Positions 41,866 to 50,712 of a stretch of DNA of 55,478 nt are shown here, in pieces. The stretch lies in NCBI GenBank assembly GCA_002319885.1, contig DCFT01000087.1, positions 1 to 55,478 of the forward strand, read 5' to 3'. Source of the stretch: Bacteroidales bacterium UBA1797. GTDB taxonomy: Bacteria; Bacteroidota; Bacteroidia; Bacteroidales; VadinHA17. The first letter of the stretch is position 1. Each line of letters starts with the position of its first letter. Both the position numbers and the translations under genes were made by a program. The notes below the pieces were generated by a model that saw only the letters and a program-made list of their open reading frames with translations, had not been told where the DNA came from and did not search any database.

Positions 41866-43947
41866 TTATTGATCAAGTGGCACCCATACCTCTACTCTTG
41901 TGCCAACCGCCTCCCCTGACTCGTTATAAAGATCAATTATAAAGTGCTTTATAGGCTTTTTATTTATCTGGTTCAGGATATCATAGAATTCTCCCGCCAG
42001 CTTCAATCCTTTGCCTGTGGATGTGCTCTGTCCCTCAGCTTTTTCCCTTCCGATACCATTGTCCTCAATAGAAAGTACCAGATAATCTTTTTCCAGGTAG
42101 GCGCTGATTTTAAGTATCCCCCCTTCTGCCCTTGACATAATCCCGTGTTTAATCGCATTCTCAGCAAAAGTATGAAGGACCAGCTTTGGAACCTGTTCCT
42201 TCTGACTTACTGAATCTCCTATTATTATTTCGTAATTGAATTTATCGCCAAATCTTAGTTTTTCAAGCTCAAGGTATGTGGTAACAAACAAAAGCTCTTC
42301 GCTAAGACTCCTGTATATACGCTCGGCATCATTTGTCAGTCCTCGCAGGAGTTGAGTGAACTTATTCATAAAGTCATAAGCTAACTGACGATCTTCAAGG
42401 TAAATAAGTGAAGCAATAGAGTTAAGAGTATTAAAAATGAAATGAGGATCGAGCTGTGATTTGATTCCTTGTAATTGTAATGTGACTAACCTGCGGTTTA
42501 AGCTTTCTTTCTGAACAACCTGGAGTGTATTGATCCTTTTTATCAGAATAATGAAAAGCAAGACTACAATATATATACCGGGGTATGCCAAATAACCAAA
42601 ATAAAAGTACCTGTTTCTTTTTATATTCATGAAGTAACCATTTCCACTTCCAGCGTTCAGAAATAATCTATCTCCATGTTTTTTAGATGAATAAAGTGAA
42701 AACCTGAATATATTTTCAGATCCTTTAAGCTTTGTATCTGCAAGCTTCCGCAGATCCGTATCATATACAGCCAGCTTTTCTTCATCTACAGAATAAAAAA
42801 TCAACTCCTCTTCCCCATCAAAATTAATATCGACATGGTAAAATCTGTAATGTGAATTGAATGGAGATTTTATCTCATTGACAATTTCAAATTTATCATT
42901 TAGTTCTAGAAAAACTGAACCAAAAAGATAAATCCTGTCTTTATTCTTATTATTTAGTACCGCAATATTTGAGAAGTTGGTCAAACCTAAATCACTAAAC
43001 AGCCTTTCCCTGATTATTTTTCTCTCTGATGAAAAAAGCATAATTCTGGGTTTAAGTACTGATGTATCGGCTGATTCTGTTGTATAAGATACTAAATACC
43101 CCTTAAATCCACTTTGTGAATAAGCCTCTGTTTCCAGACGACTGGTAAGTCCGGGAAACTCCATAGGCGGAAATTTAAAGTTCAGACTGTCATTAAATAT
43201 CAACAGCCAGCCACTCCAGTCACTATATGGGTACCACGTTTTGGAATTTCCGCCTGCGCCAATTAATCCAAAAATTTCTGGTCTGCCATCACCGTCAACA
43301 TCAACCATCTTTGGAAACTGGAACATTACACCAGTCAATTCACTTGATTTTAATCTCCTGCTAACAATATCATAAGAATAGAGTCGACGGGGTTCAACAC
43401 CAAAACCCGTCTGGATGCTGAAGAAGAGTTCGTCTTTACCGTCGCCATTCGTATCATAAAAACCTGCTGGAAAGACAATGGAAGTTACCTTTTTATTTAT
43501 AACCTTTATTTTTGCTATGTATATATGATTCGACTTTATTCCCTCAGGATCAAAAAATTCATTGATATTTAGAAACAGTGAATCATTTTTGTAAGTAAAA
43601 ATGTATATTTCTTTATAACGATCATGGTCAAAATTCCCAAAAAAAAAGTCTGAAAGATCCGGGTCTATGCTATCAGGCAAATTCCACTGATCATATATCC
43701 GTATGTCATTATCCATTATCAGAATATTAAAATAAGGAACTCCTTTTCCTGAACGGATAATTTCCGATATGGAATCTGAATTCAGATCTTCGTAGACATT
43801 TTGAGATGAATTTTTATCCACAGGTTCAACCGATAATTTGTATTTTGAACCTAACGGAGGAAGAAACAACATTATAAGAATAGCAGGAATTGCGGCATGA
43901 AATGCTGAAGAATAGATGATTTTCTTTACAATTGACCCACCCCTCAT
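41866..43947 (-). CDS. LytS-type sensor histidine kinase with periplasmic FG-GAP/propeller region
   Basis: A 693-residue membrane kinase. A first membrane span is at about 12-31, then about 420 periplasmic residues, then a second span at 450-470 and a His_kinase/HATPase domain. The phosphorylated His is H502 in SQLDPHFIFNTLNSIASL; the ATP-binding Asn is in FAENAIKHGI and the G1 box in IEDNGIGREKAEG. The periplasmic part contains calcium-loop-like units DTNGDGKDELF (165-175), DVDGDGRPEIF (216-226) and DINFDGEEELIF, as in FG-GAP/VCBS beta-propellers. It probably senses an extracellular ligand and phosphorylates the LytTR regulator encoded 3 bases upstream. Confidence 0.85.
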   Translation of the reverse strand: MRGGSIVKKIIYSSAFHAAIPAILIMLFLPPLGSKYKLSVEPVDKNSSQNVYEDLNSDSISEIIRSGKGVPYFNILIMDNDIRIYDQWNLPDSIDPDLSDFFFGNFDHDRYKEIYIFTYKNDSLFLNINEFFDPEGIKSNHIYIAKIKVINKKVTSIVFPAGFYDTNGDGKDELFFSIQTGFGVEPRRLYSYDIVSRRLKSSELTGVMFQFPKMVDVDGDGRPEIFGLIGAGGNSKTWYPYSDWSGWLLIFNDSLNFKFPPMEFPGLTSRLETEAYSQSGFKGYLVSYTTESADTSVLKPRIMLFSSERKIIRERLFSDLGLTNFSNIAVLNNKNKDRIYLFGSVFLELNDKFEIVNEIKSPFNSHYRFYHVDINFDGEEELIFYSVDEEKLAVYDTDLRKLADTKLKGSENIFRFSLYSSKKHGDRLFLNAGSGNGYFMNIKRNRYFYFGYLAYPGIYIVVLLFIILIKRINTLQVVQKESLNRRLVTLQLQGIKSQLDPHFIFNTLNSIASLIYLEDRQLAYDFMNKFTQLLRGLTNDAERIYRSLSEELLFVTTYLELEKLRFGDKFNYEIIIGDSVSQKEQVPKLVLHTFAENAIKHGIMSRAEGGILKISAYLEKDYLVLSIEDNGIGREKAEGQSTSTGKGLKLAGEFYDILNQINKKPIKHFIIDLYNESGEAVGTRVEVWVPLDQ

Positions 43948-43950
43948 TTT

Positions 43951-44691
43951 TTATAAAATATCAAGATCCTTTATATGTTGTCTGGGTATTTTTATTGTCG
44001 CTGTTTCTCCCTCTCTCACTAAGGAAATTGTACATTCTTTGCGATCAAGCATCGTTATGTGCTCGAAATTAATAATATAAGACCTTCCTATTCTGATAAA
44101 ACCATTTTTCGGAAGCAGTTCTGCAACCTTTCCAAGATTCATTGAACAGAGATGTTGCTTTTTACCGGTACAAACAGCTGTATAATTACCTTCAGCTTTA
44201 CAATATAGTATATCATCGGGATTAATAAAAAGGGTACCAGTCCTTGTATTAACCCTGATTCTGGTTATACGCTCATTTGTTTTAATAATTTTTAAAGTTC
44301 CACCTTTATCAGTATCATTATTTTTCCTGTCGATGACTCTTTGAAGACATTGTTTTAGCTCTTTCCGGTTTACTGGTTTAAGGAGATAGTCAAATGCCTG
44401 GCTTTTTATAGCCTTTATTGCATACTGGTCATAAGCAGTCACGAAAACAATTTTGTATATTTTGTACTTCTGAGGCAGTTCCTGAATGAAAGCAAACCCA
44501 TCTTTCCCCGGCATTTTGATATCGAGAAATATGATATCCGGTTCAAACAGGTTTAATTCATTATAAGCACTGTCGACTGATGAAGCCAGCCTGATATTTT
44601 TGAATAAAAGTGTTTCTTCAAGTAACTTATTTAGCAATATTCTGGCGTTCTCCTCATCGTCGATGATTAAAGCATTCAACATTTGTTCCAT
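43951..44691 (-). CDS. LytTR-family response regulator
   Basis: A 246-residue regulator: receiver domain at about 5-125 with phosphoacceptor D57 (IIFLDIKMPGKDGF), acidic pair D11/D12 and the conserved Lys in LLKPVNRKEL; then a LytTR DNA-binding domain at about 145-243 (ILYCKAEGNYTAVCTGKKQ, FIRIGRSYIINFEHI). It is the partner of the downstream kinase, whose gene begins after a 3-base gap. An inverted repeat about 40 bases before the start codon may be an autoregulatory site. Targets are unknown. Confidence 0.93.
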   Translation of the reverse strand: MEQMLNALIIDDEENARILLNKLLEETLLFKNIRLASSVDSAYNELNLFEPDIIFLDIKMPGKDGFAFIQELPQKYKIYKIVFVTAYDQYAIKAIKSQAFDYLLKPVNRKELKQCLQRVIDRKNNDTDKGGTLKIIKTNERITRIRVNTRTGTLFINPDDILYCKAEGNYTAVCTGKKQHLCSMNLGKVAELLPKNGFIRIGRSYIINFEHITMLDRKECTISLVREGETATIKIPRQHIKDLDIL

Positions 44692-44731
44692 AAATCAGGC
44701 AGGTTAGACTTTTCAGGTTAAATGTACAAAA

Positions 44732-44749
44732 AGTTATCAAACGATAACT
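44732..44749. promoter_or_regulatory. Inverted repeat upstream of the LytTR regulator gene
   Basis: AGTTATC-AAAC-GATAACT is a perfect 7-bp inverted repeat with 4-base spacer, 40 bases upstream of the regulator start (minus strand) and about 95 bases before the transketolase start (plus strand). It could be a regulator site for either gene. Confidence 0.35.
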
Positions 44750-44843
44750 ACCACAACCGCAATTTTTTAAATTTATTGAACACACTTATTATAGTATCTG
44801 CTGGTAATACCTGCATTGTATCACAATTTGTTTTTTTCTCTCG

Positions 44844-46937
44844 ATGAATAATCATATTTTTGTTAGCAATGAACCAAAATTTAATTCTAATTTAATGAAA
44901 ATCGATATAAATAAAAAAGCAGCCGACAACATACGTATTCTGTCCATGTCGATGGTAGAGAAATCAAAATCGGGGCATCCGGGTGGCGCTATGGGGGGTG
45001 CTGATTATATCCATATCCTCTTTTCAGAGTTTCTGAATTTTGATCCAAATGATCCGGCGTGGATAAATCGTGACCGTTTTTTTCTTGATCCCGGACATAT
45101 GTCACCTATGCTCTATTCCGTTCTTTCTCTTATTGGCCACTTTTCGGTTGAGGAACTAAAGAATTTCCGCCAATGGGGAAGTCCGACACCGGGTCATCCC
45201 GAACTCGACATAATGAGGGGAATCGAAAACACGTCCGGTCCGCTCGGACAGGGTCATACAATGGCAGTGGGTGCAGCAATTGCTGAAAGATTTCTTGTAG
45301 CAAGATTTGGTGAACTATTTGCACATAAGATATTTACCTATATTTCTGATGGAGGAGTTCAGGAAGAGATTTCACAGGGGGCTGGCCGACTGGCAGGCTT
45401 TCTTGGTCTCAGTAATTTAATCATGTTTTACGATTCAAATGATATCCAGCTTTCAACTGAAACCAATGCAGTAACTATTGAAGACACTGCAATGAAGTAT
45501 ACTGCATGGGGTTGGAATGTCATTAAAATAGATGGTAATGATCAAAATCAGATCAGAGCAGCACTTTCTTCTGCGGTCAGCCAAAAGAATAAACCTACCA
45601 TTATCATCGGTAAAACCATAATGGGAAAAGGCCTTCTTGATAAAGACGGAAATAGTTTTGAGAGAAAGACTTCAACACACGGGATGCCTGTAAGTGAAGC
45701 CGGAGGATCTTATGAAAAATCATTAATCAATCTTGGGGGAGATATCACCGATCCGTTCCAGATCTTCAGTGATGTCAAAGAATTTTATACAAAAGTGGTT
45801 GGACAAAAGCATAAGTACGCTTCAGAATGGAAAAAACAAAGAGAAGAATGGGCAGTTAAAAATACGGAGCTTGACAGGAAACTAAACTCTTTCTATTCGG
45901 GTGAGATTCCTGAAATTGACTACAAATCTATTGTTCAAAAAGAAGATTCTGCAACTAGAGCAGCCTCATCATCAGTTCTTGGTGTGCTGGCAGGTAAGTT
46001 AGAGAATATGATTGTTGCTTCAGCCGATCTCTCAAACTCCGATAAAACAGATGGATTTCTGAAAAAAACTCACCCATTCACTAAAGGAGACTTCTCAGGC
46101 GCTTTTCTGCAGGCCGGCGTATCGGAACTGACAATGGCAGCTGTAATGAATGGACTGGCACTCCATGGCGGTATAATACCCGCATGCGGAACGTTTTTCG
46201 TTTTTTCCGACTATATGAAACCAGCCGTTAGACTGGCTTGTCTGATGGGTCTACCTGTGAAATATTTATGGACTCACGATGCCTTCCGTGTGGGAGAAGA
46301 CGGTCCTACGCACCAACCGGTTGAACAAGAAGCTCAATTACGACTTATGGAGCATCTTAAAAATCATCATGGAGAAAACAGTATGATCGTACTGCGACCT
46401 GCAGATTCTGCTGAGACAACAGTTGCATGGAAAATAGCTCTGGAGAACCATAAAACTCCGACTGCTCTCATATTGTCGAGACAGAATATAAAAGATATTC
46501 CTCCTCAGGGCGATAACAGATATACCGAAGCCTTACAATCGGAAAAAGGGGCATATATAGTTCAAAATTGCACAGGTAACCCTGATGTTATTCTAATTGC
46601 CAGTGGTTCGGAAGTAGCTACGCTTGTAGATGGAGCATTGCTTCTGAAAAACGACAAACTTAAAGTCAGAATCATATCAGCTCCGTCAGAAGGACTTTTC
46701 AGAAATCAATCCGGGAGCTATAAGAAAGCTATACTTCCTGATGATGTACCCATATTCGGTCTTACAGCTGGCTTGCCAGTAACTCTTCAGGGCCTTGTCG
46801 GGCCGAAAGGAGTTATATGGGGAATGAAGAGCTTTGGATATTCTGCTCCTTATAAAGTTCTTGATGAAAAATTAGGCTTTACGGCTGAAAATGTATACAG
46901 ACAGGTCAAAGATTATCTTATAAAGATTAATGGCTAA
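44844..46937 (+). CDS. tkt: Transketolase
   Basis: A 697-residue thiamine-diphosphate enzyme that moves two-carbon ketol units between sugar phosphates in the pentose phosphate pathway. The N-terminal catalytic His region is KSKSGHPGGAMGGADYIHIL. The ThDP/Mg motif reads ISDGGVQEEISQGAGRLAGF, ending in YDSND. This is SDG instead of the usual GDG, a variant I believe is shared by other Bacteroidota transketolases. The substrate-binding tail includes THDAFRVGEDGPTHQPVEQE. The N-terminus has two candidate ATGs, 44844 and 44895 (MKIDINKKAADNIR); the second gives the more usual start. Its stop is 8 bases from the stop of the convergent hybrid kinase gene. Confidence 0.95.
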   Translation: MNNHIFVSNEPKFNSNLMKIDINKKAADNIRILSMSMVEKSKSGHPGGAMGGADYIHILFSEFLNFDPNDPAWINRDRFFLDPGHMSPMLYSVLSLIGHFSVEELKNFRQWGSPTPGHPELDIMRGIENTSGPLGQGHTMAVGAAIAERFLVARFGELFAHKIFTYISDGGVQEEISQGAGRLAGFLGLSNLIMFYDSNDIQLSTETNAVTIEDTAMKYTAWGWNVIKIDGNDQNQIRAALSSAVSQKNKPTIIIGKTIMGKGLLDKDGNSFERKTSTHGMPVSEAGGSYEKSLINLGGDITDPFQIFSDVKEFYTKVVGQKHKYASEWKKQREEWAVKNTELDRKLNSFYSGEIPEIDYKSIVQKEDSATRAASSSVLGVLAGKLENMIVASADLSNSDKTDGFLKKTHPFTKGDFSGAFLQAGVSELTMAAVMNGLALHGGIIPACGTFFVFSDYMKPAVRLACLMGLPVKYLWTHDAFRVGEDGPTHQPVEQEAQLRLMEHLKNHHGENSMIVLRPADSAETTVAWKIALENHKTPTALILSRQNIKDIPPQGDNRYTEALQSEKGAYIVQNCTGNPDVILIASGSEVATLVDGALLLKNDKLKVRIISAPSEGLFRNQSGSYKKAILPDDVPIFGLTAGLPVTLQGLVGPKGVIWGMKSFGYSAPYKVLDEKLGFTAENVYRQVKDYLIKING

Positions 46938-46945
46938 AAGACCTT

Positions 46946-49900
46946 TTATCTTTTATGGATGAATTCTGAAATTTTATCCATGAGGCTCTTTTTGTTAATA
47001 GGTTTACTGAGATACCCATCACAACCTGCTGCCATAGTTCGTTCCTCATCTCCCGACATAGCGTACGCGGTTATTGCAATAATATGAACATTCGGGTTTA
47101 TCAATTTTATCTGTCGTGTAGCTTCAAACCCATCTATTTCAGGCATCTTCATGTCCATGAGTATCAATGCAATATCCCGATTAGCTTTAAAGAGTTCAAT
47201 AGCTTCCCTTCCATTTGAGGCATGTAAAACTTCCGCTTCTGTCTCTCTGGTAATTAAAGCATTAAGATAATAGAAATTTGTATCATCATCTTCAGCCACC
47301 AGAATTGTTGATCGTTTTGCAGTATTTATGGAATCTATTACTGTGTTACCCGGGGAACTGAGTTTAGTGCCTGTTTTTAACGGAATTGTCAGGAAAAAAG
47401 ATGATCCAACACCCGGCTCCGATTCGAGTCTGACTTTAGCTCCTATTGCATCAGACATTCCCTGGGCTATTGACAATCCGAGTCCACTACCTTCTAAAAC
47501 CCTGTACGAGCTGTGATCCTCTTTCATAAACATGTTAAAAATAATATCAAAAGAATCCTGATTTATGCCAATACCTGTGTCTCTTACAAAAAATTCAATT
47601 CCCCCCTCCTTAACATTAAACCCAAGTTGAACAGATCCTCTCTCCGTAAATTTGACGGCATTATCCATAAAATGGGAAAGGATTTTCTGCAGAATCTCAG
47701 GATCGGAATTGATAACATAATTATCGTAATTTTCAGGAATCTGAAGTGTAAATTCAAGTCTTTTATTCTGGCACAGATGTTCAAAATTGTCGTAGATTTT
47801 TTTTAGAAGAAGTGCCGGATTCATATTTTTACTGTTAACCGACAAACTGCCTGATGTGATCAGAGAGATATCCATATAGTTGGTTATCGTATTCAGTAAC
47901 CTGTTGCTGCTTTCAAAAAGCATTGCCATAGAATCCTTCTTCTCTTCTTCCGACAGACCCTGAATAGAAATTATTTCAGCAAAGCCGAGTATTCCATTAA
48001 GCGGTGTTCGCACTTCATGTGAAATATTATTAAGAAAATCAGTCTTAAGCTTATCACTGGCTTCAGCTTTTTCCTTTGCCAGTTTAAGCGCTTCAGTAAC
48101 ATTTTTCCGGTCGGTAATATCATGCAGACTTCCGATTATTTTTGCAGGATTCAGATTTGTATCAAAGACAAGCTTTGCTGAGATGGAACATGGAACAGTA
48201 GAACCATCTCTGTTTTTAAGTGTGATTTCAAAGTCTGCAATAGTTCCTTTATTATTTAATTCTGTCAGAATAGTTTGTCTTTCGATAGGATCAGAATAAA
48301 AATCGAACATCGACTTCCCGATAAGATCATCCATTTGATACAGACCTTTAGACAGAATTGAGATAGAAGGACTGACTTCAAGAATTGTTCCGTCGATTAA
48401 TGTCTCGTAATATACATCCTGAACATTTTCAAAAATACTGCGGTATTTTCTTTCGCTCGCAGTTATGGCTTCCTCTGATTTTTTATGATCGGTAATATCA
48501 GTAATTGTACCAATATAACCAGTAACTTCATTGCCGGCCATTTCAGGAACTGCGTTTCCAATAACCCATCGGATGGTTCCATCCGGTTTTAGAAAACGGT
48601 ATTCAGCTATTGAAGTTATTTTGAGTTGAACATCTTTTTGCCACTTCCCCGCCAGAGCTTCTTTGTCATCAGGATGTACGGCTTTTAACCACCCAAATCC
48701 AAGAGCCTCTTCGTAACTTAATCCCGATAATTCAAGCCATTTGGGATTCACATATGTAGTAAATCCATCGGATTGCGTTCTGAAAATACCAACAGGTGAG
48801 GTTTTAGCGAGAGTCTCGAATAGCTTCTGACTCCTACTCAAAGCCTCCTCCATGTCTTTTCGTTCAGTAATATCCGTTATAAATCCCTCAAGATATTCAA
48901 GTTTGCCCTTTGGGTTGAATATTCCTTCTCCCTTTTCCCAAACCCATTTGGTTTCGCCGCTTTTTGTTACAATCCTGTAAGTAATCTTATAATGTTTTTT
49001 GTTTTTTATTGCGCTATTGACCTCTGCGAAAACAAAATCTCTGTCATCTTTATGGATCAGGTCGCTGTATGAAATTTTGCTGTTAAGGAGTAAATCTTCC
49101 GGAGGGTAACCGGTCAAATGCCTGGCTCCTTCACTGAGGAACTCCATGGTATAATATTTATCCTTCCTGCATCTGTAAACCAGACCATGAAGATTGCTGA
49201 TAAGTGTTTTAACTGACCTGTGAGTTTCTCTGAGTTCATCTTCCGCTTCTTTGCGATCGGTAATATCAAGTACTGTAAACGTGAATCCATTTGAATGATC
49301 ATTTTTATCAAGTGGAGCAAGACTAAAAATCACATCCAGGATCTTCCCGTCTTTGCGCTTAATTTTTGTTTCCACTGACCCTTTCCCACCAGTTATTATT
49401 TGTTGCAATAACTGTTCGCGGGCAATCAAAAAATCTTTCTCAGATTCGTATAAAATTTTGGGAGATTTCCCTATTATTTCCTTTCTGCGATATTGGACCA
49501 TACTGCAGAATGTATCGTTAACTTCAATCAGTACCATGTTTACCTCAAGTCCAATTCCGACCGGGGCTGCACTGAAAATACTCTGGAGTTTCTGCTCGTT
49601 CTCTTTTAAAAGCAGTTCAGAAGCTCTTTTCTCACTATTTATATATACCTGCTCCAATGCTTCTTTTACAGCGAATGGCAGTCTTGCAGAATGCTCTTTA
49701 ATAACATAATCTTTCGCTCCTGCCTTAATACATTCAACTGCCGTCTCTTCATTTACAGAACCGGTATAAAGAATAAAAGGCAGGTCGGGGTTGAATTCCT
49801 TAGTTGCTTTAAGAGCCTGAAGCCCGTTAAAAGCAGGCATCATATAATCAGAAATAATAATATCGGGTTTGAATTCAGCCAACGCTTTTAATAAATCTTT

Positions 49901-50023
49901 CCTGGTACAAACAGTAGTGAATTCAAATTTAATTTTCTCCTTCCGCAATTCAATGACTGCCAGATCGACGTCTGAAGGCACATCCTCCACAAATAGGATT
50001 TTCAGCAGATTCTTTTGAATCAT
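46946..50023 (-). CDS. Hybrid histidine kinase, REC-PAS4-HisKA-HATPase-REC
   Basis: A 1025-residue cytosolic hybrid kinase without membrane segments. It has an N-terminal receiver (5-125, phosphoacceptor D59 in ISDYMMPAF), four PAS/PAC units (about 140-258, 265-390, 398-515, 522-640, each ending in a DITDRK/DITERK-type linker), and a HisKA domain with H669 in NNISHEVRTPLNGILGF. A HATPase domain follows (FFVRDTGIGINQDSFD, GSGLGLSIAQGM), then a C-terminal receiver (D957 in LILMDMKMPEIDGF). It has no DNA-binding output, so it must signal through other receivers. It overlaps the upstream receiver gene by 4 bases (start and stop share ATGA), indicating coupled translation. Confidence 0.92.
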   Translation of the reverse strand: MIQKNLLKILFVEDVPSDVDLAVIELRKEKIKFEFTTVCTRKDLLKALAEFKPDIIISDYMMPAFNGLQALKATKEFNPDLPFILYTGSVNEETAVECIKAGAKDYVIKEHSARLPFAVKEALEQVYINSEKRASELLLKENEQKLQSIFSAAPVGIGLEVNMVLIEVNDTFCSMVQYRRKEIIGKSPKILYESEKDFLIAREQLLQQIITGGKGSVETKIKRKDGKILDVIFSLAPLDKNDHSNGFTFTVLDITDRKEAEDELRETHRSVKTLISNLHGLVYRCRKDKYYTMEFLSEGARHLTGYPPEDLLLNSKISYSDLIHKDDRDFVFAEVNSAIKNKKHYKITYRIVTKSGETKWVWEKGEGIFNPKGKLEYLEGFITDITERKDMEEALSRSQKLFETLAKTSPVGIFRTQSDGFTTYVNPKWLELSGLSYEEALGFGWLKAVHPDDKEALAGKWQKDVQLKITSIAEYRFLKPDGTIRWVIGNAVPEMAGNEVTGYIGTITDITDHKKSEEAITASERKYRSIFENVQDVYYETLIDGTILEVSPSISILSKGLYQMDDLIGKSMFDFYSDPIERQTILTELNNKGTIADFEITLKNRDGSTVPCSISAKLVFDTNLNPAKIIGSLHDITDRKNVTEALKLAKEKAEASDKLKTDFLNNISHEVRTPLNGILGFAEIISIQGLSEEEKKDSMAMLFESSNRLLNTITNYMDISLITSGSLSVNSKNMNPALLLKKIYDNFEHLCQNKRLEFTLQIPENYDNYVINSDPEILQKILSHFMDNAVKFTERGSVQLGFNVKEGGIEFFVRDTGIGINQDSFDIIFNMFMKEDHSSYRVLEGSGLGLSIAQGMSDAIGAKVRLESEPGVGSSFFLTIPLKTGTKLSSPGNTVIDSINTAKRSTILVAEDDDTNFYYLNALITRETEAEVLHASNGREAIELFKANRDIALILMDMKMPEIDGFEATRQIKLINPNVHIIAITAYAMSGDEERTMAAGCDGYLSKPINKKSLMDKISEFIHKR

Positions 50024-50475
50024 TTGATAAGGTCTTTTATGTCTGGTTGCTGATTCAGAAGAAGCCAGTAAAATCCGATTTCCCTTACTGAATCAATGAA
50101 ATTATCAAAATTGACAGGTTTCACAATATAACTATTTACTCCAAGACTATAACTCTCAACCATATCCCTTTCTTCATGTGATGAAGTGAGAACCACCACA
50201 GGAATAAGTTTTGTTACCGGATCGGCTTTAATCACCTTAAGTACTTCCAGTCCATCTATCTTCGGTAATTTCAAATCGAGTAAGATAAGTTTAGGAATAT
50301 TCAGACTGTTATCCGATTTATAGGACTTACGCGCAAAGATATAATCGAGCGCTTCTTCACCGTCGCAGGCCCTTACAACATTATTGGACAGATTATTTTT
50401 TTTCAGAGCTCTCAATGCCAATTCAGCATCATTTGGATTGTCTTCTACCAGGAGAATTTCAATTTCATTTTTCAT
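50020..50475 (-). CDS. Single-domain response regulator (Rcp1-like)
   Basis: A 151-residue receiver-only protein. The acidic pocket is in LLVEDNPNDAELAL (E11, D12), the phosphoacceptor is D67 in LILLDLKLPKIDGLEVL, and the switch Thr and Lys are in VVVLTSS and YIVKPVNF. The family resembles Rcp1-type regulators that work with phytochrome-like or PAS kinases. No output domain is present, so it probably shuttles phosphate. Its end overlaps the hybrid kinase start, and the two presumably form one phosphorelay. Confidence 0.93.
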   Translation of the reverse strand: MKNEIEILLVEDNPNDAELALRALKKNNLSNNVVRACDGEEALDYIFARKSYKSDNSLNIPKLILLDLKLPKIDGLEVLKVIKADPVTKLIPVVVLTSSHEERDMVESYSLGVNSYIVKPVNFDNFIDSVREIGFYWLLLNQQPDIKDLIK

Positions 50476-50712
50476 ATCTGAAACTAAATTTGAAATAATA
50501 ATAATTAATTGTGTAGCATGGGTACTATAATTAAACTTCTAAAGTTGCATCTTCAACAAAATATCATTTATTTGACGATCAAGAAAGATGATACAATTTA
50601 CAGCTAAATTATTTAATACTCTCCAGAAATCTTTAAAAGGTAAATAGTGATTACTGGTTTCAATTCTTCACATCTCATATCACATATTTCACTCCTCACC
50701 ACCTACTTCTTA

